A program made the translations under genes and the position numbers. Shown piece after piece: positions 9,066-16,921 of a DNA stretch of 58,951 nt (positions are counted from its first letter, which is position 1; the number at the start of each line of letters is the position of its first letter). Where the stretch lies: assembly GCA_015232395.1 (NCBI GenBank), contig JADFZT010000024.1, positions 1 to 58,951 of the forward strand, in the 5' to 3' direction. This DNA is from Magnetococcales bacterium. Lineage in GTDB: Bacteria > Pseudomonadota > Magnetococcia > Magnetococcales > JADFZT01. Below the pieces are notes generated by a model. That model was given only the letters and a program-made list of their open reading frames with translations, had not been told where the DNA came from and ran no database searches.

Positions 9066-10433
9066 ATGAAAGAGCGTAAGGAAATTCTTCTAATCGGCAG
9101 CAACAACCCCGCCTTGTCGGACCTCTCCCGACAAATTTTCAAGGCAGGGGCTGAGGCTGTCATGGTCGCGGACATGGCTCAGGCCAAGGCACGCCTTTCC
9201 AGCCAAATGGCCTCCCTGGTGGTGCTGTTGATCGACGGCATCCCTGATCCCCTGGACCCCATCCGGGAGTTCAACTTTTTATTTCAAGGATTACCCATCC
9301 TCCTGGCCACCGAAAAGGGTGCTGTGGGGGAAGCCCAGCAAACGATTGCGGCGGGTGCTGCGGATTATCTGATGCTGCCGGTGGAAGATGCCGTGGTGGT
9401 CACCCTCCTCAGGCGGCATGCCTCCAGCCCCTTTGATCCGGAGTTGGGCCGGGGTCGTCATCTCATCACCGCCGATCCTTCCATGCTGAGACTCCTCAAC
9501 AAAACCCGCCGGGTGGCCCGCTCCAAGGCCAATGTCCTGGTGCAGGGGGAGAGCGGCACGGGCAAAGAATTGATCGCCCGTTTTGTCCATCAGGTTTCTG
9601 ATCGTGCAGCGGGTCCGTTCATCGCCATCAACTGCGCCGCTCTTCCGGAAAATCTCCTGGAGTCAGAACTCTTTGGCCATGCCAAGGGGGCTTTTACCGG
9701 GGCCTTGGCTGATCGCAAAGGTAAATTTCAGCAGGCCAACGGCGGCACGATTTTTCTCGATGAAATTTCCGAGATGTCCCTGAACCTCCAATCCAAGCTC
9801 CTGCGGGTACTTCAAGAAAAAGAGGTCGATCCGGTAGGAGGACGGGGAGCGATCTCCCTGGATGTCCGCGTGGTCGCCTCCACCAACCGCGAACTGAAGG
9901 ATTGGGTCGCTGAGGGTCACTTCAGGGAAGATCTTTTTTATCGTCTGAACGTCTTTCCGGTCATGCTGCCCCCCTTGCGGCAGCGCACCAAGGATGTAGT
10001 GCTGCTGGCCAACCATTTTCGCAAGCGTTTTATCCAGGATCTGGATCGCAACGATATCACCTTTGCTCCGGACACCATCGCCATTCTCAACAGCTATACC
10101 TGGCCCGGCAACGTCCGGGAGCTGGAAAATGCCATCCATCGAGCACTGCTCATGGCAGAAGGGGATCAGATTGGCGCTGACGATCTGATGCTGGAATATG
10201 ACGGTGGAGAAGCGGTGAGCGCTGGTGGCGGCATGGGAGAAACAGCACCAGCCGCTGAAACGGAGGAGGACCGGATTCACCTCCCCGTGGGCACCACCGT
10301 CCGGGAGATGGAAGAAATTTTAATCCGCCGCACGCTGGATGAGGTCAACGGCAACCGCACCCGAGCTGCCGAACTTTTGGGGATCTCCATCCGTACGCTA
10401 CGCAATAAATTGAACGAATATGCCGGACGCTAA
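9066..10433 (+). CDS. flbD: FlbD-like sigma-54 activator with degenerate receiver
   Basis: A 455-aa enhancer-binding protein: receiver-like domain (1-115), AAA+ domain with Walker A GESGTGKE (161-168), GAFTGA (208-213), Walker B TIFLDEISEM, and a Fis-type helix-turn-helix (NRTRAAELLGISIRTLRNKL, about 429-448). The receiver fold is degenerate. The acidic pair after strand 1 is replaced (ILLIGSNN where active receivers have DD), and the strand-5 Lys is replaced (DYLMLPVE instead of a KP motif), although an Asp remains at LLID57GIP. Caulobacter FlbD, the sigma-54 activator of flagellar class III genes, likewise has a non-canonical receiver, and the HTH and linker match it in style. Two sigma-54-like promoters precede fliK and flgD in this window. 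Confidence 0.8.
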   Translation: MKERKEILLIGSNNPALSDLSRQIFKAGAEAVMVADMAQAKARLSSQMASLVVLLIDGIPDPLDPIREFNFLFQGLPILLATEKGAVGEAQQTIAAGAADYLMLPVEDAVVVTLLRRHASSPFDPELGRGRHLITADPSMLRLLNKTRRVARSKANVLVQGESGTGKELIARFVHQVSDRAAGPFIAINCAALPENLLESELFGHAKGAFTGALADRKGKFQQANGGTIFLDEISEMSLNLQSKLLRVLQEKEVDPVGGRGAISLDVRVVASTNRELKDWVAEGHFREDLFYRLNVFPVMLPPLRQRTKDVVLLANHFRKRFIQDLDRNDITFAPDTIAILNSYTWPGNVRELENAIHRALLMAEGDQIGADDLMLEYDGGEAVSAGGGMGETAPAAETEEDRIHLPVGTTVREMEEILIRRTLDEVNGNRTRAAELLGISIRTLRNKLNEYAGR

Positions 10434-10905
10434 CCTCGTCACCTCCCGGGTTCATGCTCCCAGCCTGAGGTTTTTGGCTGCCCTGCTACTCACCACGACA
10501 CTTTTGATCAGCGGCTGCACCCAACCCGAAACAGAGGTGGATCCGATGGTTTTTGCCGGAGATGGCACCATCGACACCCTCAACCGCTATCTGCGTCCGA
10601 GCCATTATTGGTATGGCAAGGTGGCCCAGATGTCGGAACGGGTCAACGCCGACCGGGAGGCTTTCAAAGCCAAAAATGCCGTCTACCTGACCCTGCTTCG
10701 GGAGCGCCGGGAGCAAGTACGGGTGGCGGTGGAAAAAGCCCGCAACGAGGGGGGAGATGCTCGAAAAGCCCGCAAAGAGGTGATCACCTTCTATCGGGAT
10801 CAGCTGGAAAAATTGCGCGCAGCCAGCCGCAAGGAGTCCAAAGCCCTGCGCAAGAGCAAGGTGTGGCTGAATCAGGCCATGCGTTCCCTGGAGGAAGTGC
10901 TGTAG
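10420..10905 (+). CDS. Small lipoprotein, coiled-coil, unknown function
   Basis: A 161-aa protein with a signal peptide and lipobox (LLISGC, Cys about 33), then a highly charged helical region rich in Arg, Lys and Glu (about 65-160) that would form coiled coil. The ATG overlaps the last 14 bases of the flbD-like gene, so it is the fourth gene of that operon and probably translationally coupled. No Asp at +2 after the lipid Cys (CTQ), so outer-membrane sorting is expected by the usual rule. I do not recognise the family. Its place suggests a role linked to the exported TPR protein upstream. Confidence 0.7.
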   Translation: MPDANLVTSRVHAPSLRFLAALLLTTTLLISGCTQPETEVDPMVFAGDGTIDTLNRYLRPSHYWYGKVAQMSERVNADREAFKAKNAVYLTLLRERREQVRVAVEKARNEGGDARKARKEVITFYRDQLEKLRAASRKESKALRKSKVWLNQAMRSLEEVL

Positions 10906-11054
10906 TTCAACACCCACAATAACGCCCCCCGATTGGGTCGTTCCCACCAAATCAGCCCACCCTGTCTACCGATACCTTGGCATTTTTTTATAGCCATTCC
11001 AATTCAAAAAGGCACCTACGCTTTGCCCTGACATGCCATTTCCGGGGGGAATAC

Positions 11055-11094
11055 GCGTAGGATGTGGTGAGCCGCGCGAACCGCATCAATCAAG
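11055..11094. repeat. REP-like palindromic repeat (GATGYGGTGAGC...ACCGCATC)
   Basis: GATGTGGTGAGCCGCGCGAA then CCGCATCAATCAAG. The ends are inverted (GATGYGGT with ACCGCATC), so the unit can fold into a hairpin. Related copies are at 18747-18784, 18821-18851 (opposite orientation) and 48609-48650. All lie outside genes. Confidence 0.6.
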
Positions 11095-11129
11095 ACGGAT
11101 ATGCCATCTTTACAAAAAAAATCAAGACC

Positions 11130-11146
11130 TTGGGGCTGCGCCCCAA
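11130..11146 (-). terminator. Possible terminator downstream of rfbA
   Basis: A perfect stem TTGGGGC/GCCCCAA with a 3-base loop. On the minus strand it is followed within 8 bases by a T8 run, which fits intrinsic termination for transcripts leaving rfbA, whose stop is about 150 bases upstream. A second stem (GTGGGC TCT GCCCAC) lies near 11200-11215 between the two. Confidence 0.45.
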
Positions 11147-11298
11147 ACCCCCTGGAGTTGGTAAGGCAAAGTCAAAAGATAAGATCAAAAGACAAACCGT
11201 GGGCTCTGCCCACACCCGGAAGGGAGATAATCCCCCTTCACCCCTAATCGTAAAATCAAAGGCAAGGTCAACCGGGGACAAATCCGGAAAGCCCTCCA

Positions 11299-12180
11299 TC
11301 ACTTTTTGGACAAGGCATCCACAATGCGCATCAGGTAGCGACCATAATCGCTCTCATGGATGGGCTTGGCCAACGCAGCCAAATCTTCCAGTGTGATATA
11401 GCCCTTGTTGAAGGCGATCTCTTCAGGACAGGCAATTTTAAAGAGCTGGCGTTTTTCCACTGAACGGATAAATTCCGAAGCTTCGATCAACGATTCCGGG
11501 GTACCCGCATCCATCCAAGCCCACCCCCGCCCCAAAATTTCCACATACAGCTCTCCCCGATCCAGGTAGCGACGGTTGAGATCGGTGATTTCCAACTCTC
11601 CCCGGGTAGAAGGCTTCACCTCTTCAACAAAATCCACCACCCGATGATCATAAAAATAGATCCCCGGCACCGCCAGATTGGAGCGGGGAGCGGTGGGTTT
11701 TTCCGCCAGGGAGCAGGCCACCCCTTTTTCATCCACCTCCACCACCCCATAGCGCTCGGGACGCTCCACCACATAGCCCAATATCGCAGCGCCCGACCGG
11801 CTTTTTTGGGTACAGCGTTGCAGCATCTCCTGCATGCCGTTGCCAAAGAGCAAATTATCCCCCAACACCAAGGCACACGGCCCCCCGGCGATAAACTCCC
11901 GGGCGATCAAAAAGGCCTGGGAGATGCCATCCGGAGAGGGTTGCTCGGCATAGCGCAGATCCAACCCCCACTGGCTGCCATCCCCCAATAGACGCCGATA
12001 GAGTTCCTGATGCTCCGGGGTGGTGATGAGCATGATTTCCCGAATCCCGGCCAGCATCAGGATCGACAGGGAGTAGTAGATCATGGGCTTGTCGTAGATG
12101 GGGAGCAGATGTTTGCTGATACCGATGGTCATGGGATGAAGCCGAGAGCCCCGCCCACCTGCCAATAGAATGCCTTTCAT
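11299..12180 (-). CDS. rfbA: Glucose-1-phosphate thymidylyltransferase
   Basis: Makes dTDP-glucose from dTTP and glucose-1-phosphate, the first step to dTDP-rhamnose and related sugars for LPS or exopolysaccharide. The 293-aa protein has the nucleotidyltransferase signature GILLAGGRGSRLHPMT at residues 3-18, then SKHLLPIYDKPMIYYSLS, and LVLGDNLLFG with the metal-binding Asp. WAWMDAGTPESL appears near residue 225. Length is typical (about 290). AGGAG lies about 12 bases before the ATG. It follows rfbB on the same strand with a 54-base gap. RmlC and RmlD are not in the window. Confidence 0.95.
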   Translation of the reverse strand: MKGILLAGGRGSRLHPMTIGISKHLLPIYDKPMIYYSLSILMLAGIREIMLITTPEHQELYRRLLGDGSQWGLDLRYAEQPSPDGISQAFLIAREFIAGGPCALVLGDNLLFGNGMQEMLQRCTQKSRSGAAILGYVVERPERYGVVEVDEKGVACSLAEKPTAPRSNLAVPGIYFYDHRVVDFVEEVKPSTRGELEITDLNRRYLDRGELYVEILGRGWAWMDAGTPESLIEASEFIRSVEKRQLFKIACPEEIAFNKGYITLEDLAALAKPIHESDYGRYLMRIVDALSKK

Positions 12181-12234
12181 GATCCACTCATCTCCTGCGG
12201 GGAAGGACTGACGACTGCATCTACCCTCCAGATT

Positions 12235-13311
12235 TTATGGATGACTCTCCCTGCCCAACCCCAAACGCTGCCCACGATAGCGCCGACCAAGAATCTCCCG
12301 CCACCAGGCTTCACGCTCCAGATACCAAACCACGGTCTCTTCCAGGCCCGTCTCGAAAGCGTGTTGGGGCTGCCAGCCGAGTTCATTTTGCAATTTATCG
12401 CTGGCCACCGCATAGCGCCGGTCATGGCCCGGGCGATCCGCCACAAAGGAAATGAGATCTTCATGGGGCCGATGGGGAGAGTCAGGGCGCAGCTGATCGA
12501 GAATCCGACACACCCGGGTGACCACCTCCAAATTGGTTTTTTCCCCAAAGCCCCCCACAAGCCAGCTCTCCCCCACCCGCCCCCGTTGCAGGATGGTCAA
12601 GAGCGCCCGGGCGTGATCATCCACATGAAGCCAATCCCGCACCTGCCCGCCATCCCCATAAACCGGCAAGAGTTGGCCATCCACCGCCCGGGAGATGATG
12701 AGGGGGATCAGTTTTTCCGGAAACTGGAAGGGGCCGTAGTTGTTGGAGCAGTTGGAGATGAGAATCGGCAGCCCGTAGGTGTGATGCCAGGCCCGCACCA
12801 GGTGGTCGGCGCTGGCCTTGCTGGCGGAATAGGGGGAGCGGGGATCATATGGGCTGGTCTCACTGAAGCGCCCTTCAGCGCCCAGGGAGCCAAACACCTC
12901 ATCGGTGGAAACGTGTAAAAATCGAAACCGCTTTTGCTCACTCTCCCCAAGCCCCCGCCAATAACCGAGGCAGGCTTCCAGGAGATGACCGGTACCGACG
13001 ATATTGGTTTCAATGAAGGCCGGGGGGTTGTCGATGGAGCGGTCCACATGGCTCTCAGCAGCCAGATGGATCACCCCATCCGGCTGAAACCCCCGAACCA
13101 CCCGGGCGACCCCTTCCCCATCCCGAATATCGGTTTTTTCAAACGCGTAGCGGCCATCCCCCACCACCCCATCAAGCCCCCCCGGAACCGCCGCATAGGT
13201 CAAAACGTCCAGGTTGAGCACCTGGTGGGGTGTGGTGGCGATCAGCTGTCGAATCAGGGCAGAGCCGATAAATCCGCTACCGCCGGTGACGAGAATCCGC
13301 AAAGGGGTCAT
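12235..13311 (-). CDS. rfbB: dTDP-glucose 4,6-dehydratase
   Basis: Converts dTDP-glucose to dTDP-4-keto-6-deoxyglucose. The 358-aa short-chain dehydrogenase-type protein has the NAD-binding motif TGGSGFIGS (9-17), the VIHLAAESHVDRSID segment, the THVSTDEVFG-like stretch LHVSTDEVFGSLG and the catalytic YSASKASADHLVRA (Tyr-x3-Lys). The later NCSNNYGPFQFPEKLIPL motif is diagnostic for this enzyme. It is the upstream gene of the rfbB-rfbA pair. A tail of about 20 residues after the usual C-terminus is not conserved in style. Confidence 0.95.
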   Translation of the reverse strand: MTPLRILVTGGSGFIGSALIRQLIATTPHQVLNLDVLTYAAVPGGLDGVVGDGRYAFEKTDIRDGEGVARVVRGFQPDGVIHLAAESHVDRSIDNPPAFIETNIVGTGHLLEACLGYWRGLGESEQKRFRFLHVSTDEVFGSLGAEGRFSETSPYDPRSPYSASKASADHLVRAWHHTYGLPILISNCSNNYGPFQFPEKLIPLIISRAVDGQLLPVYGDGGQVRDWLHVDDHARALLTILQRGRVGESWLVGGFGEKTNLEVVTRVCRILDQLRPDSPHRPHEDLISFVADRPGHDRRYAVASDKLQNELGWQPQHAFETGLEETVVWYLEREAWWREILGRRYRGQRLGLGRESHP

Positions 13312-13509
13312 CTGCCGGGCATCTCAGAAGCCTTTAATGTGGTGGGAATCGATACCGAATCAGGGCCAAACCGACAAAACCACGACAGCTGGTGATGCAA
13401 CGCCCCGGATGGGTCACCAGCCTTGCATCTTCGAAGCCATGATGGTGGATTCCCTCCCGCCGCCGGAGAGAATGGAAGCACATCCGCCCCTCTCAAGCAT
13501 CAGGCCCCA

Positions 13510-16242
13510 TCAGGAGCTGCTGCAATATTGGCCAAAGCGCTCCACATCCGCCCCATCAAAAGTGCCGTCCTCGTTGAGATCACAGGCAAACGCCCCCTCT
13601 CCCCCTTGGCAAATATCCTTGAAAAGCAGGGCATCAAACCAATCCCAGCGACGATCACCATTCAGGTCACACTCGGCTTGGGGCAGTTCCCCATCCAGAG
13701 CGGCGGCATCCAGGGTCAGGTCGATCTCAAAAAAACCCAGATCCCCTTCGGTTTCGGCATCCGACCCCACACTTACCCGCCCAAACCAATAGCGGTTTTC
13801 GGGGGTGGGGATGGTCCACTCCAAGAGCAGATCAAAGGGCTCACCCCGCACAGGGCTCCCCACCTGGCTGCTCACAGTGAGATTTTCAGCATCACTCCCC
13901 GATACCCGGGCAATGATCAACTCACCGCTATCCGGCGTGTTCCCGCTGGTATCGGTAGCAGCCCAGTTGTGGACCACCACTTGATAAAAACCGGGATCGG
14001 GATTTTCAATCTCGCAGGCTTCCTCCGAGGTGGGAGAGGTGGAGGAGCAGACCAGGGCACGACTGGAAAAATCATAGATATAGAGATCCAGATCCGGGGC
14101 ACTGCTCTCCCCGATATGCACCAGCAAACGCAGATCCCCCTCCATGACCTGCACGATGGAGAGGAAGGTTCCCGATTCCGCCGAACCATCTCCATCCTGG
14201 GGGGAATCCGGTGTGGGATCCTGATACAGCTCCAGCGCCATCAGCTCCCCTTCTGAAAGCCCCTGCACCTGGATGTTCAACGCCGCCACATCGATGCCGG
14301 TGTTGATCCCTTCGATCACATAGCGCCCCGTGGCCTGCTCGCTGCCGACAGAGACGCTATCGGGCAGGGAAGAGAAGGCGGGTTTGAGGGCGATGGGCAG
14401 ATGGGCGGGGGGGACATTGATATCAGGAGAAAAAACCGCCTGGCCAAAGGCCCATTCGTCGGGGGTGGCCTGATCGGTCACGAGGCCAAAAAATTCAATC
14501 TCCCGGGTCGTTCCCGGCGCCAGGGTAAAGGTGTGGGGCTCCACCGAGACGATCACCCCCGGGGGGGAATCGATGTTAACGCTCCAGGTCACCGCCCCCT
14601 GGGACTCCCCCTTCAAGGTCCGGATCCAGCGGCATTGATCCAGGAAGCAAAAGTCCTGACCCAGGCTCGCCAGGTTCAGGGTGTGGGGCTCTCCTCCCAG
14701 GGCTGGATTGGCGGCAAAAAAAGTTTCATCGGTTTCGTCCAGCACAAAGCCGGCCCGCACTGCCTGGGAGACGTCAATCCGCCCGGCACCGATATCAAAA
14801 GGGGTCGCCGCCTGGGAATCCTCTTCCCGCAATACCCCGTTGATGGCGGTGGTCATGAGGGCTGAGTGAATCTCCAGGGGGCTCCAGTGGGGACGGAGGG
14901 CTTTCAGCAGCAGCATGGCTCCGGCGACGTGGGGGCTTGCCATGGAGGTGCCGGACTGAAAATCCCACGCGATCTCCCCCCCCTCCCCCACAGCTGCGAG
15001 AATATCGGTTCCGGGGGCTGAGAGGTCGGGTTTGATCACGCCGGGAGCCAGGGTGGCGGGGCCTCGGGAGCTGGATGTTTTGACGGAATCGAAGTCGTCG
15101 CTGCCGGCGTTGATGGTGGTGTTACCGACGGCGGTGAGCCAGGGGGTGTTGGCGGGAGAGCTGATGGTGGTGCTGTCGGAGCCATTATTGCCAGCAGAGA
15201 CAGCCACGGAGATGCCTGCGGCGATGGCTCGCAAAAAGGGAATCGCCTCGCCGGAGGCATCGCTCCAGGGGTCGGCTTCATTATCCTGACCGATGGAATA
15301 GTTGATCACATCCACACCATCGAGAATCGCCTGCTCGATGGCGGCGAGAACAGCATCTTCCGGGCAGTAGGAGCTGTTGCAGACCCGATAGGAGATGATG
15401 TTGGCGTGGGGGGCGACCCCGGAGATGCGCCGCGCTTCGCCATCCGGGACTTGAGAGTCGCTCAAGTCCACTTTGTTGCCAGCGGCGATGGAGGCGGTGT
15501 GGGAGCCGTGGCCCTGCACATCCAGGGGATCATTGCCATCAATCAAATCATAGGCGCCGATTAATTTACTGTTACAGGGAAAGCCCGGTTCATAATTGGC
15601 GTCGTCCCCGTCGCACACCCCATAGTAGCGGCCTTTGGGGTTGGTGTGGGTATAACCGTCGTCACCGGTGGCGAGGAAGGCGGGGTTTTCGGGGTTGATG
15701 CCGGAGTCGATGATACCGACCACCATCCCCTCCCCCTGGCTGGAAATCCCCGCCCCCCGGCTCCAAAGATCGGTGGCACGGATCCAGGCGGGGGAAGTGT
15801 CCGTATGGAGCTTGCGCAGGGGGGCGGGCCGCACGGAAACGACTCCGGGAATCTTGGCCACCTCCCGGGCTTGGGCGGGATCCATTTTGGCGCTCAGGCC
15901 AAAAAAGATCAGGTCATAGGCAAACCGCACCTCCAGGGAGCGCCCCACCTTTTTACCGATCTCCCCCACCACCCGGTTGCGGGTGTTGTTGAGATGCTGG
16001 CGATAGGCCCGGACTTTTTGATCCGTAGGATCAATTTTCTTCCCCCGCGCCATCCGGGTTGGGGCCAATCCCGGCAAATCCCCGGCATAGCGATCCAGGG
16101 GGGTGCCCTCCAGCACGATGAGATAGTGACCGGAAAGCTTTGACCCCGGCCCACCCCGATCCCAAGCGCCCCCCTTCCCTTCCACCGACCCGGCAGAGAG
16201 GCTCACCAACAGCGAGACCATCACGATCAAAACCCGCACCAT
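13510..16242 (-). CDS. Secreted subtilisin-like protease with dockerin-like C-terminus
   Basis: An S8-family serine protease. From the ATG at 16242 (910 aa) it has a signal peptide (VRVLIVMVSLLVSLSAG) and an I9-type propeptide region (HYLIVLEG to VVSVRP). The catalytic domain carries Asp in GIIDSGIN (about 179), His in GHGSHTAS (about 245), oxyanion Asn in SAGNNGS (about 352) and Ser in SGTSMASPHVAGA (about 433). A long beta-rich region and a pre-peptidase-like segment (LDLYIYDFSS, GFYQVVVHNW) follow. The extreme C-terminus holds two Asp-rich loops, CDLNGDRRWDWFD and CDLNEDGTFDGAD, 31 residues apart, resembling dockerin type I or EF-hand calcium loops. A TTG at 16299 extends the frame but lacks support. 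Expected to be exported or secreted. Confidence 0.88.
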   Translation of the reverse strand: MVRVLIVMVSLLVSLSAGSVEGKGGAWDRGGPGSKLSGHYLIVLEGTPLDRYAGDLPGLAPTRMARGKKIDPTDQKVRAYRQHLNNTRNRVVGEIGKKVGRSLEVRFAYDLIFFGLSAKMDPAQAREVAKIPGVVSVRPAPLRKLHTDTSPAWIRATDLWSRGAGISSQGEGMVVGIIDSGINPENPAFLATGDDGYTHTNPKGRYYGVCDGDDANYEPGFPCNSKLIGAYDLIDGNDPLDVQGHGSHTASIAAGNKVDLSDSQVPDGEARRISGVAPHANIISYRVCNSSYCPEDAVLAAIEQAILDGVDVINYSIGQDNEADPWSDASGEAIPFLRAIAAGISVAVSAGNNGSDSTTISSPANTPWLTAVGNTTINAGSDDFDSVKTSSSRGPATLAPGVIKPDLSAPGTDILAAVGEGGEIAWDFQSGTSMASPHVAGAMLLLKALRPHWSPLEIHSALMTTAINGVLREEDSQAATPFDIGAGRIDVSQAVRAGFVLDETDETFFAANPALGGEPHTLNLASLGQDFCFLDQCRWIRTLKGESQGAVTWSVNIDSPPGVIVSVEPHTFTLAPGTTREIEFFGLVTDQATPDEWAFGQAVFSPDINVPPAHLPIALKPAFSSLPDSVSVGSEQATGRYVIEGINTGIDVAALNIQVQGLSEGELMALELYQDPTPDSPQDGDGSAESGTFLSIVQVMEGDLRLLVHIGESSAPDLDLYIYDFSSRALVCSSTSPTSEEACEIENPDPGFYQVVVHNWAATDTSGNTPDSGELIIARVSGSDAENLTVSSQVGSPVRGEPFDLLLEWTIPTPENRYWFGRVSVGSDAETEGDLGFFEIDLTLDAAALDGELPQAECDLNGDRRWDWFDALLFKDICQGGEGAFACDLNEDGTFDGADVERFGQYCSSS

Positions 16243-16542
16243 ACCAACCCACCTATCTCCATCACCCCCCGAGCCTATCCAGCCTTCAGGGAGAGCCAAC
16301 GTTGGTCAGCCACTTCGGGATAAAAATCAAATATTCAATCCCCACCACTTTCCATCCCCCTCACCCTAGCACAGAGGATGACCCCCCTTCATCAGAAACC
16401 TGAAAGACACCAAACAAACGGGGAGGCACAAAAGTCGTTTTGGGATTGAAATGTATATGATGGTAATATACAGGCATGATTGATTTTAAAAAGATCAGCG
16501 GCTTTGACTGGGATTGTGGCAACGAGCAAAGAAGCGTAGCAA

Positions 16543-16663
16543 TGTAGGGTGGAGACTGCTTTTGTGCCCACCACACCCTTCAGAAAAAACAAAATCTCAA
16601 AAATTCAGCATCATACAGCATTCTCAAGCTGGTGGTGGACACATAAGACGTGCCCACCCTACG
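16543..16663. repeat. Inverted-repeat element with GTAGGGTGG ends
   Basis: The left arm (16543-16578, TGTAGGGTGGAGACTG then TTTGTGCCCACCACACC) and right arm (16631-16663) are near-perfect inverted copies. The right arm reads GTAGGGTGGGCACGTC then TTATGTGTCCACCACC on the minus strand. They enclose about 50 bases with no coding potential. The layout fits a small non-autonomous element or a long hairpin. It lies in the 680-base gap between the divergent protease gene and the gene at 16922; the rest of that gap shows nothing else clear. Confidence 0.6.
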
Positions 16664-16921
16664 GAAAATATCCCTGTTCTTTCCCTTTCACCATGCGCTT
16701 CACAGGGAGAAGAGCCTGGCATCCAACAAGCCAGAGGAAGGATTCCTGGCGCTCCTTGATTGGGTTCCCGTCTTCCCCCGCTCGGGATCAAATCCCCCCC
16801 TTTCCCAAGCCGTTGCCCCCCAACCAGCCCCGAATCAGCAAAAACAGATTGAACCCAGCCAAGCAACACGCTAGGTTGTCCCTCATTCAAAGGGCATTTC
16901 ATTGGGGTATGGGAGGGTTGT

